Positions 45,101 to 60,100 are shown, counted from the stretch's first letter. The stretch: 64,000 nucleotides of DNA from Sipunculus nudus (GCA_026874595.1 CM049308.1:94479624-94543623), one strand, 5' to 3'. The notes: generated from the sequence alone by a model not told the origin. Program-made: numbers and translations.

Positions 45101-48100
45101 CAAAGCAAAAGGGTCCATGCACATTTTATTTTGAACAGTTGTGATCAACATTACAGTCAGGAGGTAGTGGTGCCATAATGATCCATATTACAGTCAGAGC
45201 AGTTGTGATTGTAATAAGTCAGAGCAGAGTGATCCATATATATTACATTCAGAGCAGTGATGATCCATACAACAGATGGAGCAGTGGTGTTCCATATATA
45301 TTATAGTCAGGAGAGTGGTAATCCATACATATTACAGTCAGAGCAGTGGTTATCCATATATATTACAGTCTCAGCAGTGGTGATCCAAACCTATTACAGT
45401 ACAAGCAGTTGTGATTCATATAACAGTCAGAGCAGTAGTGATCCATATATAATAGTCTGAACAGTTGTGATCCATATTACAGTCAGAACAGTTTTGATCC
45501 CTGTTACAGTCAGAGCAGTTTTGATCCATATTACACTCAGTGCAGTTGTGATCCATATTATAGTTGGAGCAGTTTTGATCCATATTACAGTCAGTGCAGT
45601 TGTGATCCATTTTACAGTATCAATAGAGCAGTAGTTTACACTTTCCTAAAGAAAGTTACCATAATGACAATGAAATATTTTATCAAAGCTGTAATGATTG
45701 GTGTCCAATAAGGTCTGGCAGTAGCCAGTATTCAAGTAGAAAACTGAATATCATATGGATGTACAACAATCAAGTCACTGGTACAGTCATTTTATGTCCA
45801 GGTGAGTCTGGCATCCAGCATACTAAAGTTCCAGCAAATGACAATGTAATCATAATACTGAGAAAAATGACAGAATGATTACATAATAAATATTCACAGA
45901 TAATTAAATATTAAAAGTGGCCATGCTTCCATGCTGAAGCAATGGTCACACTCACACAAATTTCAGCCAAAGCAGATGACAGCTGGTTTTGTGTCACAAA
46001 ATGAAGAGAATCACAGACATTTGTACAAACATGCTACAAACACACTGAGCATGCAGCATTCAGGCATCTCCTGGTCACCTGGTCACCTGTATGACCACAG
46101 AATCTCAGAAAATATGTGCAGTCTTATTACACATCAGGTACCCTGGCTGAAAATTACTGAAATCAAGTCACATGACCAAAGTTCTGCTTGTATGTATGTA
46201 TGCAGTGGACCTGGTGAATAAGTCAGGCCACCTGGAAATAAGTCAGAGAATCTGAGATGTTTGGTACAGTGTAGTCATTTATCTGCTTTCATAATCAAAT
46301 GATGGAACAAAAAGTTCCTCAGCAGGTCGTACCATCTTGGTGATGGTGACTGAACGTCTATGACAGTTACAGATCAAAGTGTAACGTACCATCTTGGTCG
46401 TGGTGACTTAATGTCTATGACAGTTACAGATCAAAGTGTTACGTACCATCTTGGTGATGGTGACTGAACGTCTATGACAGTTACAGATCAAAGTGTTACA
46501 TACCATCTTGGTGATGGTGACTGAACGTCTATGACAGTTACAGATCAAAGTGTTACGTACCATCTTGGTGATGGTGACTGAACGTCTATGACAGTTACAG
46601 ATCAAAGTGTTACAGACCATCTTGGTGATGGTGACTGAACGTCTATGACAGTAACAGATCAAAGTGTTACGTACCATCTTGGTGATGGTGACTGAACGTC
46701 TATGACAGTTACAGATCAAAGTGTTACATACCATCTTGGTGATGGTGACTGAACGTCTATGACAGTTACAGATCAAAGTGTTACATACCATCTTGGTGAT
46801 GGTGACTGAACGTCTATGACAGTTACAGATCAAATTGTTACATACCATCTTGGTGATGGTGACTGAACGTCTATGACAGTTACAGATCAAAGTGTTACAT
46901 ACCATCTTGGTGATGGTGACTGAACGTCTATGACAGTAACAGATCAAAGTGTTACGTACCATCTTGGTGATGGTGACTGAACGTCTATGACAGTTACAGA
47001 TCAAAGTGTTACATACCATCTTGGTGATGGTGACTGAACGTCTATGACAGTTACAGATCAAAGTGTTACATACCATCTTGGTGATGGTGACTGAACGTCT
47101 ATGACAGTAACAGATCAAAGTGTTACGTACCATCTTGGTGATGGTGACTGAACGTCTATGACAGTTACAGATCAAAGTGTTACATACCATCTTGGTGATG
47201 GTGACTGAACGTCTATGACAGTTACAGATCAAAGTGTTACATACCATCTTGGTGATGGTGACTGAACGTCTATGACAGTTACAGATCAAAGTGTTACATA
47301 CCATCTTGGTGATGGTGACTGAACGTCTATGACAGTTACAGATCAAAGTGTTACATACCATCTTGGTGATGGTGACTGAACGTCTATGACAGTTACAGAT
47401 CAAAGTGTTACGTACCATCTTGGTGATGGTGACTGAATGTCTATGACAGTAACAGATCAAATTGTTACATACCATCTTGGTGATGGTGACTGAACGTCTA
47501 TGACAGTTACAGATCAAAGTGTAACATACCATCTTGGTCGTGGTGACTTAATGTCTATGACAGTAACAGATCAAATTGTTACATACCATCTTGGTGATGG
47601 TGACTGAACGTCTATGACAGTTACAGATCAAAGTGTTACATACCATCTTGGTGATGGTGACTGAACGTCTATGACAGTAACAGATCAAAGTGTTACGTAC
47701 CATCTTGGTCGTGGTGACTTAATGTCTATGACAGTAACAGATCAAAGTGTTACATACCATCTTGGTGATGGTGACTGAACGTCTATGACAGTTACAGATC
47801 AAAGTGTTACATACCATCTTGGTGATGGTGACTGAACGTCTATGACAGTTACAGATCAAAGTGTTACGTACCATCTTGGTGATGGTGACTGAACGTCTAT
47901 GACAGTTACAGATCAAAGTGTTACGTACCATCTTGGTGATGGTGACTGAACGTCTATGACAGTTACAGATCAAAGTGTTACAGACCATCTTGGTGATGGT
48001 GACTGAACGTCTATGACAGTTACAGATCAAAGTGTTACGTACCATCTTGGTGATGGTGACTGAACGTCTATGACAGTTACAGATCAAAGTGTTACAGACC

Positions 48101-51100
48101 ATCTTGGTGATGGTGACTGAACGTCTATGACAGTTACAGATCAAAGTGTTACGTACCATCTTGGTGATGGTGACTGAACGTCTATGACAGTTACAGATCA
48201 AAGTGTTACATACCATCTTGGTGATGGTGACTGAACGTCTATGACAGTTACAGATCAAAGTGTTACGTACCATCTTGGTGATGGTGACTGAACGTCTATG
48301 ACAGTTACAGATCAAAGTGTTACAGACCATCTTGGTGATGGTGACTGAACGTCTATGACAGTTACAGATCAAAGTGTTACGTACCATCTTGGTGATGGTG
48401 ACTGAACGTCTATGACAGTTACAGATCAAAGTGTTACATACCATCTTGGTGATGGTGACTGAACGTCTATGACAGTTACAGATCAAAGTGTTACATACCA
48501 TCTTGGTCGTGGTGACTTAATGTCTATGACAGTAACAGATCAAAGTGTTACGTACCATCTTGGTGATGGTGACTGAACGTCTATGACAATTACAGATCAA
48601 AGTGTAACATACCATCTTGGTCGTGGTGACTTAATGTCTATGACAGTAACAGATCAAATTGTTACATACCATCTTGGTGATGGTGACTGAACGTCTATGA
48701 CAGTTACAGATCAAAGTGTTACATACCATCTTGGTGATGGTGACTGAACGTCTATGACAGTTACAGATCAAAGTGTTACATACCATCTTGGTGATGGTGA
48801 CTGAACGTCTATGACAATTACAGATCAAAGTGTAACATACCATCTTGGTCGTGGTGACTTAATGTTTATGACAGTAACAGATCAAATTGTTACATACCAT
48901 CTTGGTGATGGTGACTGAACGTCTATGACAGTTACAGATCAAAGTGTTACATACCATCTTGGTGATGGTGACTGAACGTCTATGACAGTTACAGATCAAA
49001 GTGTTACATACCATCTTGGTGATGGTGACTCAACGTCTATGACAGTTACAGATCAAATTGTTACATACCATCTTGGTGATGGTGACTGAACGTCTAAGAC
49101 AGTTACAGATCAAAGTGTTACGTACCATCTTGGTGATGGTGACTGAACGTCTATGACAATTACAGATCAAAGTGTAACATACCATCTTGGTCGTGGTGAC
49201 TTAATGTCTATGACAGTAACAGATCAAATTGTTACATACCATCTTGGTGATGGTGACTGAACGTCTATGACAGTTACAGATCAAAGTGTTACATACCATC
49301 TTGGTGATGGTGACTGAACGTCTATGACAGTTACAGATCAAAGTGTTACATACCATCTTGGTGATGGTGACTGAACGTCTATGACAGTTACAGATCAAAG
49401 TGTTACATACCATCTTGGTGATGGTGACTGAACGTCTATGACAGTTACAGATCAAAGTGTTACAGACCATCTTGGTGATGGTGACTGAACGTCTATGACA
49501 GTTACAGATCAAAGTGTTACATACCATCTTGGTGATGGTGACTGAACGTCTATGACAGTTACAGATCAAAGTGTTACATACCATCTTGGTGATGGTGACT
49601 GAACGTCTATGACAGTTACAGATCAAATTGTTACATACCATCTTGGTGATGGTGACTGAACGTCTATGACAGTTACAGATCAAAGTGTTACAGACCATCT
49701 TGGTGATGGTGACTGAACGTCTATGACAGTTACAGATCAAAGTGTTACAGACCATCTTGGTGATGGTGACTGAACGTCTATGACACTTACAGATCAAAGT
49801 GTTACATACCATCTTGGTGATGGTGACTGAACGTCTATGACAGTTACAGATCAAAGTGTTACATACCATCTTGGTGATGGTGACTGAACGTCTATGAAAG
49901 TTACAGATCAAAGTGTTACAGACCATCTTGTTGATGGTGACTGAACGTCTATGACAGTTACAGATCAAAGTGTTACAGACCATCTTGGTGATGGTGACTG
50001 AACGTCTATGACAGTTACAGATCAAAGTGTTACATACCATCTTGGTGATGGTGACTGAACGTCTATGACAGTTACAGATCAAAGTGTTACATACCATCTT
50101 GGTGATGGTGATCGAACGTCTATGACAGTTACAGATCAAAGTGTTACAGACCATCTTGGTGATGGTGACTGAACGTCTATGACAGTTACAGATCAAAGTG
50201 TTACGTACCATCTTTGTGATGATGTTCTTGTTTTTATCTTGGACCTCGTACTGGGCCATGCTGGGAGTATTGTGCTTCATCAGGTCTAGGAGAAAATAAG
50301 AAAATATATAAATATAAACAATACAGCAGTGTATCATCCACACCTGGGATCCATTCAAATTTTTTTATTTCTGAATCAATTTCAGCTAAGGAACATTGAT
50401 GAAAGTTCAATTTAATTCAATTACATTTGTCGTGCTGGGAAAAATATAAAATCCAATTCAATTCAAATAATTTTTTATTCCATGCACATTCAGGTTTTTT
50501 CATACAGATGACCTGTATTTATTCACAGATGTGTGTGGTGTACTGAGCTGCCTTGGATACAAATGACCTGTATTTATGAACAGATTTGTGAGGTGTACTG
50601 ACCTGCCCTGGATACAGATGATCTGTATTTATTATCAGATTTGTTATGATGTACTGCCCTGCCCTGGATACAGATGACCTGTATTTATGAACAGTTTGTG
50701 CAGTGTACTGACCTGCCCTGGATACAGATGACCTGTATTTATGAACAGATTTGTTATGATGTACTGCCCTGCCCTGGATACAGATGACCTGTATTTATGA
50801 ACAGAATTGTGTGGTGTACTGACCTGCCTTGGATACAGATGACCTGTATTTATTCACAGATCTGTGTTGTGTACTGACCTGCCCTGGATACAGATGATCT
50901 GTATTTATGAACAGATTTGTGTGGTGTACTGCCCTGCCCAGGATACAGATGACCTGTATTTATTCACAGATTTGTGTGGTATACTGACCTGCCCTGGATA
51001 CAGATGATCTGTATTTATGAACAGATTTCTGAGGTGTACTGACCTGCCCTGGATACAGATGATCTGTATTTATGAACAGATTGGGTAGTGTACTGACCTG

Positions 51101-54100
51101 CCCTGGATACAGATGACTTGTATTTATGAACAGATTTGTTATGATGTACTGCCCTGCCCAGGATACAGATGACCTGTATTTATGAACAGATATGTGAGGT
51201 GTTCTGACCTGCCCTGGATACAGATGATCTGTATTTATGAACAGATTTGTGTGGTGTACTGACCTGCCCTGGATACAGATGATCTGTATTTATGAACAGA
51301 TTTGTGATGTGTTCTGACCTGCCCTGAATACAGATGATCTGTATTTATGAACAGATTTGTGTGGTGTACTGACCTGCCCTGGATACAGATGATCTGTATT
51401 TATGAAGAGATTTGTGTGGTGTACTGACCTGCCCTGGATACAGAAGATCTGTATTTATGAACAGATTTGTGAGGTGTTTAGACCTGCCCTAGATACAGAT
51501 GACCTGTATTTATGAACAGATATGTGAGGTGTTCTGACCTGCCCTGGATACAGATGATCTGTATTTATGAACAGATTTGTGTGGTGTACTGACCTGCCCT
51601 GGATACAGATGATCTGTATTTATGAACAGATTTGCGATGTGTTCTGACCTGCCCTGAATACAGATGATCTGTATTTATGAACAGATTTGTGTGGTGTACT
51701 GACCTGCCCCGGATACAGATGATCTGTATTTATGAAGAGATTTGTGGTGTACTGACCTGCCCTGGATACAGAAGATCTGTATTTATGAACAGATTTGTGA
51801 GGTGTTCAGACCTGCCCTAGATACAGATGATCTGTATTTATGAACAGATTGGGTAGTGCACTGACCTGCCCTGGATACAGATGATCTGTATTTATTCACA
51901 TATTATTGTGGGGTACTGACCTGCCCTGGATACAGATGATACTGGACGGAATACTGCTGACACAACCAAAAGATTTGTGTGGTGTACTGACCTGCCCTGG
52001 ATACAGATGACCTGTATTTATGAACAGATTTGTTATGATGTACTGCCCTGCCCTGGATACAGATGACCTGTATTTATGAACAGAATTGTGTGGTGTACTG
52101 ACCTGCCCTGGATACAGATGACCTGTATTTATTCACAGATCTGTGTTGTGTACTGACCTGCCCTGGATACAGATGATCTGTATTTATGAACAGATTTGTG
52201 TGGTGTACTGACCTGCCCTGGATACAGATGACCTGTATTTATTCACAGATTTGTGTGGTATACTGACCTGCCCTGGATACAGATGATCTGTATTTATGAA
52301 CAGATTTCTGAGGTGTACTGACCTGCCCTGGATACAGATGATCTGTATTTATGAACAGATTGGGTAGTGTACTGACCTGCCCTGGATACAGATGACCTGT
52401 ATTTATGAACAGATTTGTTATGATGTACTGCCCTGCCCAGGATACAGATGACCTGTATTTATGAACAGATATGTGAGGTGTTCTGACCTGCCCTGGATAC
52501 AGATGATCTGTATTTATGAACAGATTTGTGTGGTGTACTGACCTGTCCTGGATACAGATGATCTGTATTTATGAACAGATTTGTGATGTGTTCTGACCTG
52601 CCCTGGATACAGATGATCTGTATTTATGAACAGATTTGTGATGTGTACTGACCTGCCCTGGATACAGATGATCTGTATTTATGAACAGATTTGTGTGGTG
52701 TACTGACCTGCCCTGGATACAGATGATCTGTATTTATGAAGAGATTTGTGTGGTGTACTGACCTGCCCTGGATACAGAAGATCTGTATTTATGAACACAT
52801 TTGTGAGGTGTTCAGACCTGCCCTAGATACAGATGATCTGTATTTATGAAGAGATTTGTGTGGTGTACTGACCTGCCCTGGATACAGATGACCTGTATTT
52901 ATGAACAGATTTGTTATGATGTACTGACCTGCCCTGGATACAGATGACCTGTATTTATGAACAGTTTAGGCTGTGTACTGACCTGCCCTGTATACAGATG
53001 ATCTGTATTTATTCACAGATTTGTTATGATGTACTGACCTGCCCTGGATACAGATGACCTGTATTTATGAACATATTTGTTACGATGTACTGCCCTGCCC
53101 TGGATACAGATGACCTGTATTTATGAACAGATTTGTGTGGTGTGCTGACCTGCCCTGGATACAGATTACCTGTATTTATTCACATATTATTGTGAAGTAC
53201 TGACCTGCCCTGGATACAGATGATACTGGACGGAATACTGCTGACACAACCAAAGAACCAAGCTGGGGATCACCCTGGGTCAAGTTCATCACATTGTAGC
53301 CCAGTGCAAGGCAGCGACGGACCACACAGGGCTCCTCCTGGTGTCAACATGACAGGACAATGTTATCAGGATAATTCTAACATGCTGATTTTTGTTAAAG
53401 CAAAGTTCATCTTTAGCTGTTATTTTATTTTTTCAGATCATTAAGAGACACTGTAGGTTTTAAAGATTTTGCACTCAGAATTTACGGGATTATAACACCT
53501 TTTACTTTATTAGCTTAAGAATATCTGAACTGGGTTGGAATTTATTGATTTATAAACACAAGATATACGCAAAATAAGTTATGACTTATTGGTACTGAAT
53601 ATACAATATTTAAAATGTAGATATCATTTTACGGTAAGAATATACAAGGATATATCAAATACTGGGATGTGTACCTATACTTACAGGAGATAAAACAACA
53701 AAAGCTGATCCCAGGAAGTCACTCTCACTCGCATCATGGCCATCCCAGTCGTAGATGATGAAAGACAGAATCGTCTGTAACAAAGTCACATAGTGGACAG
53801 GTAATGCTGAGACATACCTTTATCATGATTATTTCAGTAACCAGCTTCTGTGGCTCAGGGGGAGAGCGCAGGACTCTAAGCCAGGAGAGCATGGGTTTGA
53901 ATCTCAGCCGAGGTGGTGAGGTTTTTCATGGTCAGCCCCCACCCAGTGTGAACGCTCTGCAGGCTTAATGGGAAGGCTGTGCCCAAAAGCCATGTATCAC
54001 ACACATACAAGTGCATCTTTGGGGGGTTCCTTGGTGTTATGACCCAGCAATGGGGATGATTACACACCCAGGACCTGCAGGTGCAGTAGACACTGGGCCT

Positions 54101-57100
54101 GGGTGACACCAGGATACAAAATAAAAATTATAGGAAGCGAGTGCTACCGCCCTGTCAAGTAGTCCCAAACCAAAATGGAAACTCTGCAGATGTACATACT
54201 TAGGTTAAGAATTAGATAAGTGAGCATTAAAAAAAAAATAGGCCTTCAGGCCTAATGTGAACCTGTGCAATGGGATTACACCAGGTAAAATGCTTCAATG
54301 CTGGACCATTACTTTTCAAGAACATGTGTAACATGTATATGAACAATGCAAGTTCTAAACATTTTGAACAAGAAAAAATTACACAAACATCACTGCTGAA
54401 ATTCTGGCATGGGTGCACACAACACATAAATGATTGTAGCTGGCACCATCAGTCTTATATACAACGAAAAGATATATACTTATGCCCAATGTCAGACCTA
54501 TATTTCTTACCTCTCCTGCAAAATAACCAGGGATATACACTGTGCAAAGATTATTGTAGGTGGCACCACATGTCTTGACACGATAAAGCTACCCCGATTT
54601 ATATAAATATGCCCAATTTTAGGCTGATGTATCAAATTCCTCTGTAGAAATAAGCAGGTGCATACACTGCAAAAGTCAATGTAGGTGGCACCACCTGTCT
54701 TGTTAATGAGAAAACCATCAAAGACCATAGGCAGGTCAAAATATCAGGCAAATACATCAAACCTCCCTTGAGTATGATACACTGGGCTGACGAGGCTTAG
54801 GTGAGTAAGGCAGTTGCCCCCGAGTAAACTGTGACAAATTGCTGCCTCAAGCTACTGCACTGAGTGAACTCTTGACCTGCACCTGGCTAGACTGAGTGAA
54901 CTTTTGACCTGTACCTGGCTGCACTTAGTGAACCTTGACCTGTTGCAAAATCTGACACAGTTTGCAGTCTGCCAAAGCTATAGATAGAATGCAGCTACTG
55001 CACTGAGTGAACTCTTTACCTATACCTGGCTGCACTTCTTCCAATCCTAGCACTGTGCCAAAACTAATTACAGAGCTGACATCATCTTGGCTAATGGCCA
55101 ACATCAAGGCACTGGCAATCTGCCAATGGTAAACCAAGTGCTGCCATCTGTACACAAAAGTGGTCCCTACTTGAAATAACTTTGAAATTTATTTTCCCAA
55201 TACAAAATGCTTTTCAACTGACTTTTTATAAAAAAACAAATCAGGAATATATGTAAAATTATTCAGATGCATACTGAATGCAAAATTAAAATACAGATAT
55301 ATCTCACTGATGGCAAATTCTTGAATTAAGTTAAGTAGGGATACCAATAATTAATAATCCACATACAGTTGTCTTTATATAGCCACAGAGAGCGGAATAT
55401 CCACGATTGTAACGTTGCCTGGTACGATGAATAACTTAAATCATAAATCTAAATTTTTTAAAAGCTTTTAAAAAAACTTTCTTATCAATATTTACCAAAG
55501 ATAACCTGAAATCTAAATGTCTAGTGGCATGATGTAATAGATGCTGATAAACTGGGGCCAGGCTAGATGTAACAGCATAACACAGCTAACATAAGGTAAA
55601 ATGACTAAATTCAATCTCCATAATTCAGCCAAAAATCATTCATGTGGAACCATTAATGACAATTATTATAAGAATTATTGTAGGGATTATTCTTGTAAAA
55701 TATTTAACAAACTGGCTTCAGTGGCATCAGTTGAAAAACGTTTTGCAGGTTTATAACTCATATAGGAAGATACAGCAAACCCGTAACTCAGCCAAAAAGC
55801 ACTGAACCAAAACCATTTGAACAAACTTGAATTATCAACATCTGAGAATAATTAATGTGTGAGATCTAAGAATTTGGCCCAGTGGTTTTTGAGAAGAAGA
55901 TCTTTGTAGCCACTGAGCTAAAATGGGCTGTTATGGCATATGACTAAATTCAGCTTCCCATATCTTAGCCAAAAGTCACTGAACAGAGACCATTTGAACA
56001 AACTTCAGAAAGCACTACCCTAGGATCATTTCTGTGCAATATTAAACATTTTGGCCATATGGTTTCAGAGAAGAAGTTTTTTTGTAGCCCTCAGTGTGAT
56101 ACAGGCACTAATGACCCCGTACAAAAAAGGCCATTGCAGGTGGCGCCACCATTACCTCAATTTCAGATATGACTCATGTGACCAACATTGGCATAAAATT
56201 TGGTGATGATAGCTCCAGCCGTTTCTGAGACAGAAATTTTAATATGCTTTTTTGGACAGATGACAAAGTTCAACCTCCTGTACCTCAGCCAAAAATCTCT
56301 GAACTGGAACCATTCGAACAAAATTGAGAGAGATTGTTCCAGGGATCATTTCTGTGAAATATTGGACAATTTGGCTGGACAATTTCAGAGAAGAAGATTT
56401 TTAAAGCTTTTTTAGCTTTTTCCCTATAAGATCTAAGAAAATGCAGTTAGAAAAAAAATAAACAAAATTTGATAGAGTTTTTAAGATGACTGATTATTTG
56501 AAAACAATTTGGTGATGACAGCTCGTGCCGTTTTTGAGATAGCATTGGTTAACGTACAGACGCCGCAAAACAAATGACATACTACGGACGATGCCGCACC
56601 TTCGCATAAGCTCACAGATTCGCTAAAAAATTTCAGAGCTTCGTGGCAAATGCCATTTTATACTTGCAGTTTTTGCCAATTTGAAAATGTTAGCATGTTT
56701 TTTCGTCACATGCAACGTGTACATGGAATGAAGATCATCATAAACAAGATTCCTTTCAATATTGTGGTGCCAACCTTTTGGCTTCGTTGCTTTATCCTTT
56801 GGCAATTATAATCAGAACAACATGGTTTCCTAATATCATTTTAACCTTACAAAAAGAAAATTTGTAAAAAACAAAACAAAAGATATTTCATGCGACATCT
56901 AGTGAGAAAAAATGCAAGAGATGCAGCAAAGATAATATCGAATATACCCGCCAGGTGGCAATACCAGCTTCAATAAGTTACAGTTCTGTCAACAGCAACG
57001 AGATGTTGCCGGTCGGTATTAACGCCATGAAAAGTGAAAATTGCATGCTTTTACAGGAAAACATGATAATAGCTCCCATTTTATCAGTGTTTCAACCCAT

Positions 57101-60100
57101 GTTAACATGTTGATGGTTCTTGACAATTTTCTTAGACTGACCTAATTCTGATGTCAATGTGCCTGATAGTTTGGCAGGGAAAGGCCATTTGAATCTACAG
57201 CTCAATGCAACCCATGAAGTGACCTAGTTTCTGGATCACAAGATCACTTGTGCTGTGCCGAATTTCCCAGGACAGCGAAAGATCATAATTTGTTCAGGTT
57301 CTAATTGTAAACAGCCGTGCTGAACCAATAAAACATTACATAGTACTAAGCCTAAGTTACAAAGAAGAAAAACTTATTCTGCTGCGTATTTTTGGCGTAG
57401 AACACCACATGTAACAGGTATATATGTCATTTTTTTTATTTAAGAAATTTGTATTCTTTTTATACAAAATACTAATACCAATTTCTAATAACTCTCTCTC
57501 CAGTGACACACTGATTCATTTATACCAGGTTGCATTAAAATGCATATGCATATGGCGACCGTCATTTGCATGTCATTTGTAAATTAAAGGACCATTCCTG
57601 TTTCATATTATATCACACATTTTCCTGTGATTTCTCTCCAGAGAAAATTATTATTACTTAGTTTTTCTTGTCTCTATCTGCAAAGATAGATTATGATATA
57701 GTTCATTCTTCCATTCACGCGACTCTACTAACCAAAATGTAGTATGCCCAGCTGCAGTGACCTTGGACTTCCTCACAATCCTTAAGGCCAAAAAATTTGT
57801 CCCCTGTTCTCCCAACCCAAAAAACTGTACTGGCTTATACATGGGTCCGGCTTGTACTTGAGACTTTACAGTATAACCTAACATAAAAAATGTCCCTTAA
57901 AGGTATTGGATAGTCATGGGACACCTTGAGGATTCTGCAGATATTTGGACACAATTCAGGTGACACTTCTTTTTTTCATGAAATGTCAATTAAGTAATCA
58001 TAATTAATTTTTTAAAAATTTACTAGACCACAGAGGTCCAGTTATGGTTTGGTATTTATATAAGTTTTGGTGTGATAACAGGTATTACATACCTTGGTAA
58101 AGTCTCCAACCAAGAACTCTGCACTGGTCTCCCATCGAGGGTTCCTGGTGCCACACACATAATGTGTTGTCTTTACCTGAAAGATGATCAAACATAACAT
58201 GTTGTCTTCACCTGAAAAGAGGCTCAAGACATAACATGTTGTCTTCACCTACACAGACAATGAAGACATAATATGTTGTCTTCACCTACAAAGACAATGA
58301 AGACATAACATGTTGTCTTCACCTACACAGACAATCAAGACATAACATGTTGTCTTCACCTACACAGACAATCAATCATAACATGTTGTCTTCACCTACA
58401 CAGACAATCACGATGTAACATGTTGTCTTCACCTACAAAGACAATCACGATATAACATGTTGTCTTCACCTACAAAGACAATTGAGACATAACATGTTGT
58501 CTTCAATTATAAGGACAATCAAGACATAATATGTTGTCTTTACCTAAACAGACAATCGAGACATAACATGTTGTCTTCAATTATAAAGACAATAAGGACA
58601 TATCATTTTGTCTGCACCTACACAGACAATCAAGACATAACATGTTGTCTTCCCCTACACAGACAATCGAGACATAACATGTTATCTTCACATACAAAGA
58701 CAATCACAACATAAAATGGTGTCTTCAATTATAAAGACAATCAAGACATAACATGTTGTCTTCACCTACAAGGACAATTGAGACATAACATGTTGTCTTC
58801 ACCTACAAAGACAATCAAGACATGACTTTTTGTCTTCACCTACAAAGACAATCAAGACATAACATATTGTCTTCACCTACACAGACAATCGAGACATAAC
58901 ATGTTGTTTTCACCTTCAAAGACAATCAAGACATAACATGTTGTCTTCACCTACAAAGACAATCAAGACATAACATGTTGTCTTCACCTACAAAGACAAT
59001 CAGGACATAACATGCTGTTTTCACCTACAAAGACAATCAAGATATAACATGTTGTCTACATCTACAAAGACAATCAAGACATAACATGTTGTTTTCACCT
59101 ATAAAGACAATCAAGACACCAACAGTTTCAAGCTCTATAACTGGTTCTGTTACATGGCACCATGTGACAGAATTATACAGCTGATGCAGAAGTTTAACTA
59201 CTGTACTGACCGTGTATTGCAGTTACAATATTATGTTCCTACCTTGTGGCCGTTATTGAAGAGTATGCAGTAAGGATCTGATGTCCCTGTGCGGTCAAGG
59301 GCTAGTAGGTTGTTAGCCTCATGAATACATACATACATCACCCCTGCCACTACAAAAACATGTCAATGTTAAATTTAAAGGGTGTACAGGGAAATGCTGA
59401 TAATAATGTTGCATGCTATTACTATCACCAGTATTATTCTTTCTGTTTGATGTAGGAAATGTCAATATCATCATCAACAACTAATAAAATGTTGATGTGA
59501 ATTGATTAATCAGTATATCATTATCAGAATTTTATCTTCAGACCCGTCATAGATACAAGTGTAAGTTTGCAGGTTTGTTACTGGATTTCAAATACTTAAG
59601 AAACTTGCATATTACTAAGACAGGGGTGTATAACTATGGAAACCCACATGACACCAGTATAAATTTATGTATTTTGATGAAAAATGATTCCTGATATGAC
59701 AATGTCATTTCTTTACTATATGCTTTCAGGTGAGAAGAACACTGACAAACAACATTGTGACATTAATTTATTATAGAGAGCCTGACCTTCTTGTTCAGCC
59801 TTGACCTCTGACATGTGTTCTAAGTTGATGGGAGGGAGTGGTGTGTAGGTCATTTGAAGGTCGAGCATGACTGCTTGGGCACTCTCTCCTTTTGTGCCTT
59901 TTTTCTGTAGATGTTCTTCCAGACTGTAGAGTGATCAACCAAACATTGAAGACAGAATGTATAAATACTGAATGTGTATGGTAAATACCAGTCACAGCTC
60001 ATCAAGTATCTACAGGCACACTGTTACACTAAGCAGTCACAGCTCACCAAGTATCTACAGGCACACTGTTACACTAAGCAGTCACAGCTCACCAAGTATC

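Noticed and set aside
46408..50358. Cys/His-rich frames (CNTLICNCHRRS repeats) resembling zinc-binding repeats
   Set aside because: The Cys/His pattern comes from translating the 57 bp donor-derived array; the frame is real only through exon 8.
53846..53920. A functional tRNA gene
   Set aside because: Boxes A and B are present but the acceptor and anticodon stems do not pair convincingly and a long unrelated tail follows; better called a SINE.
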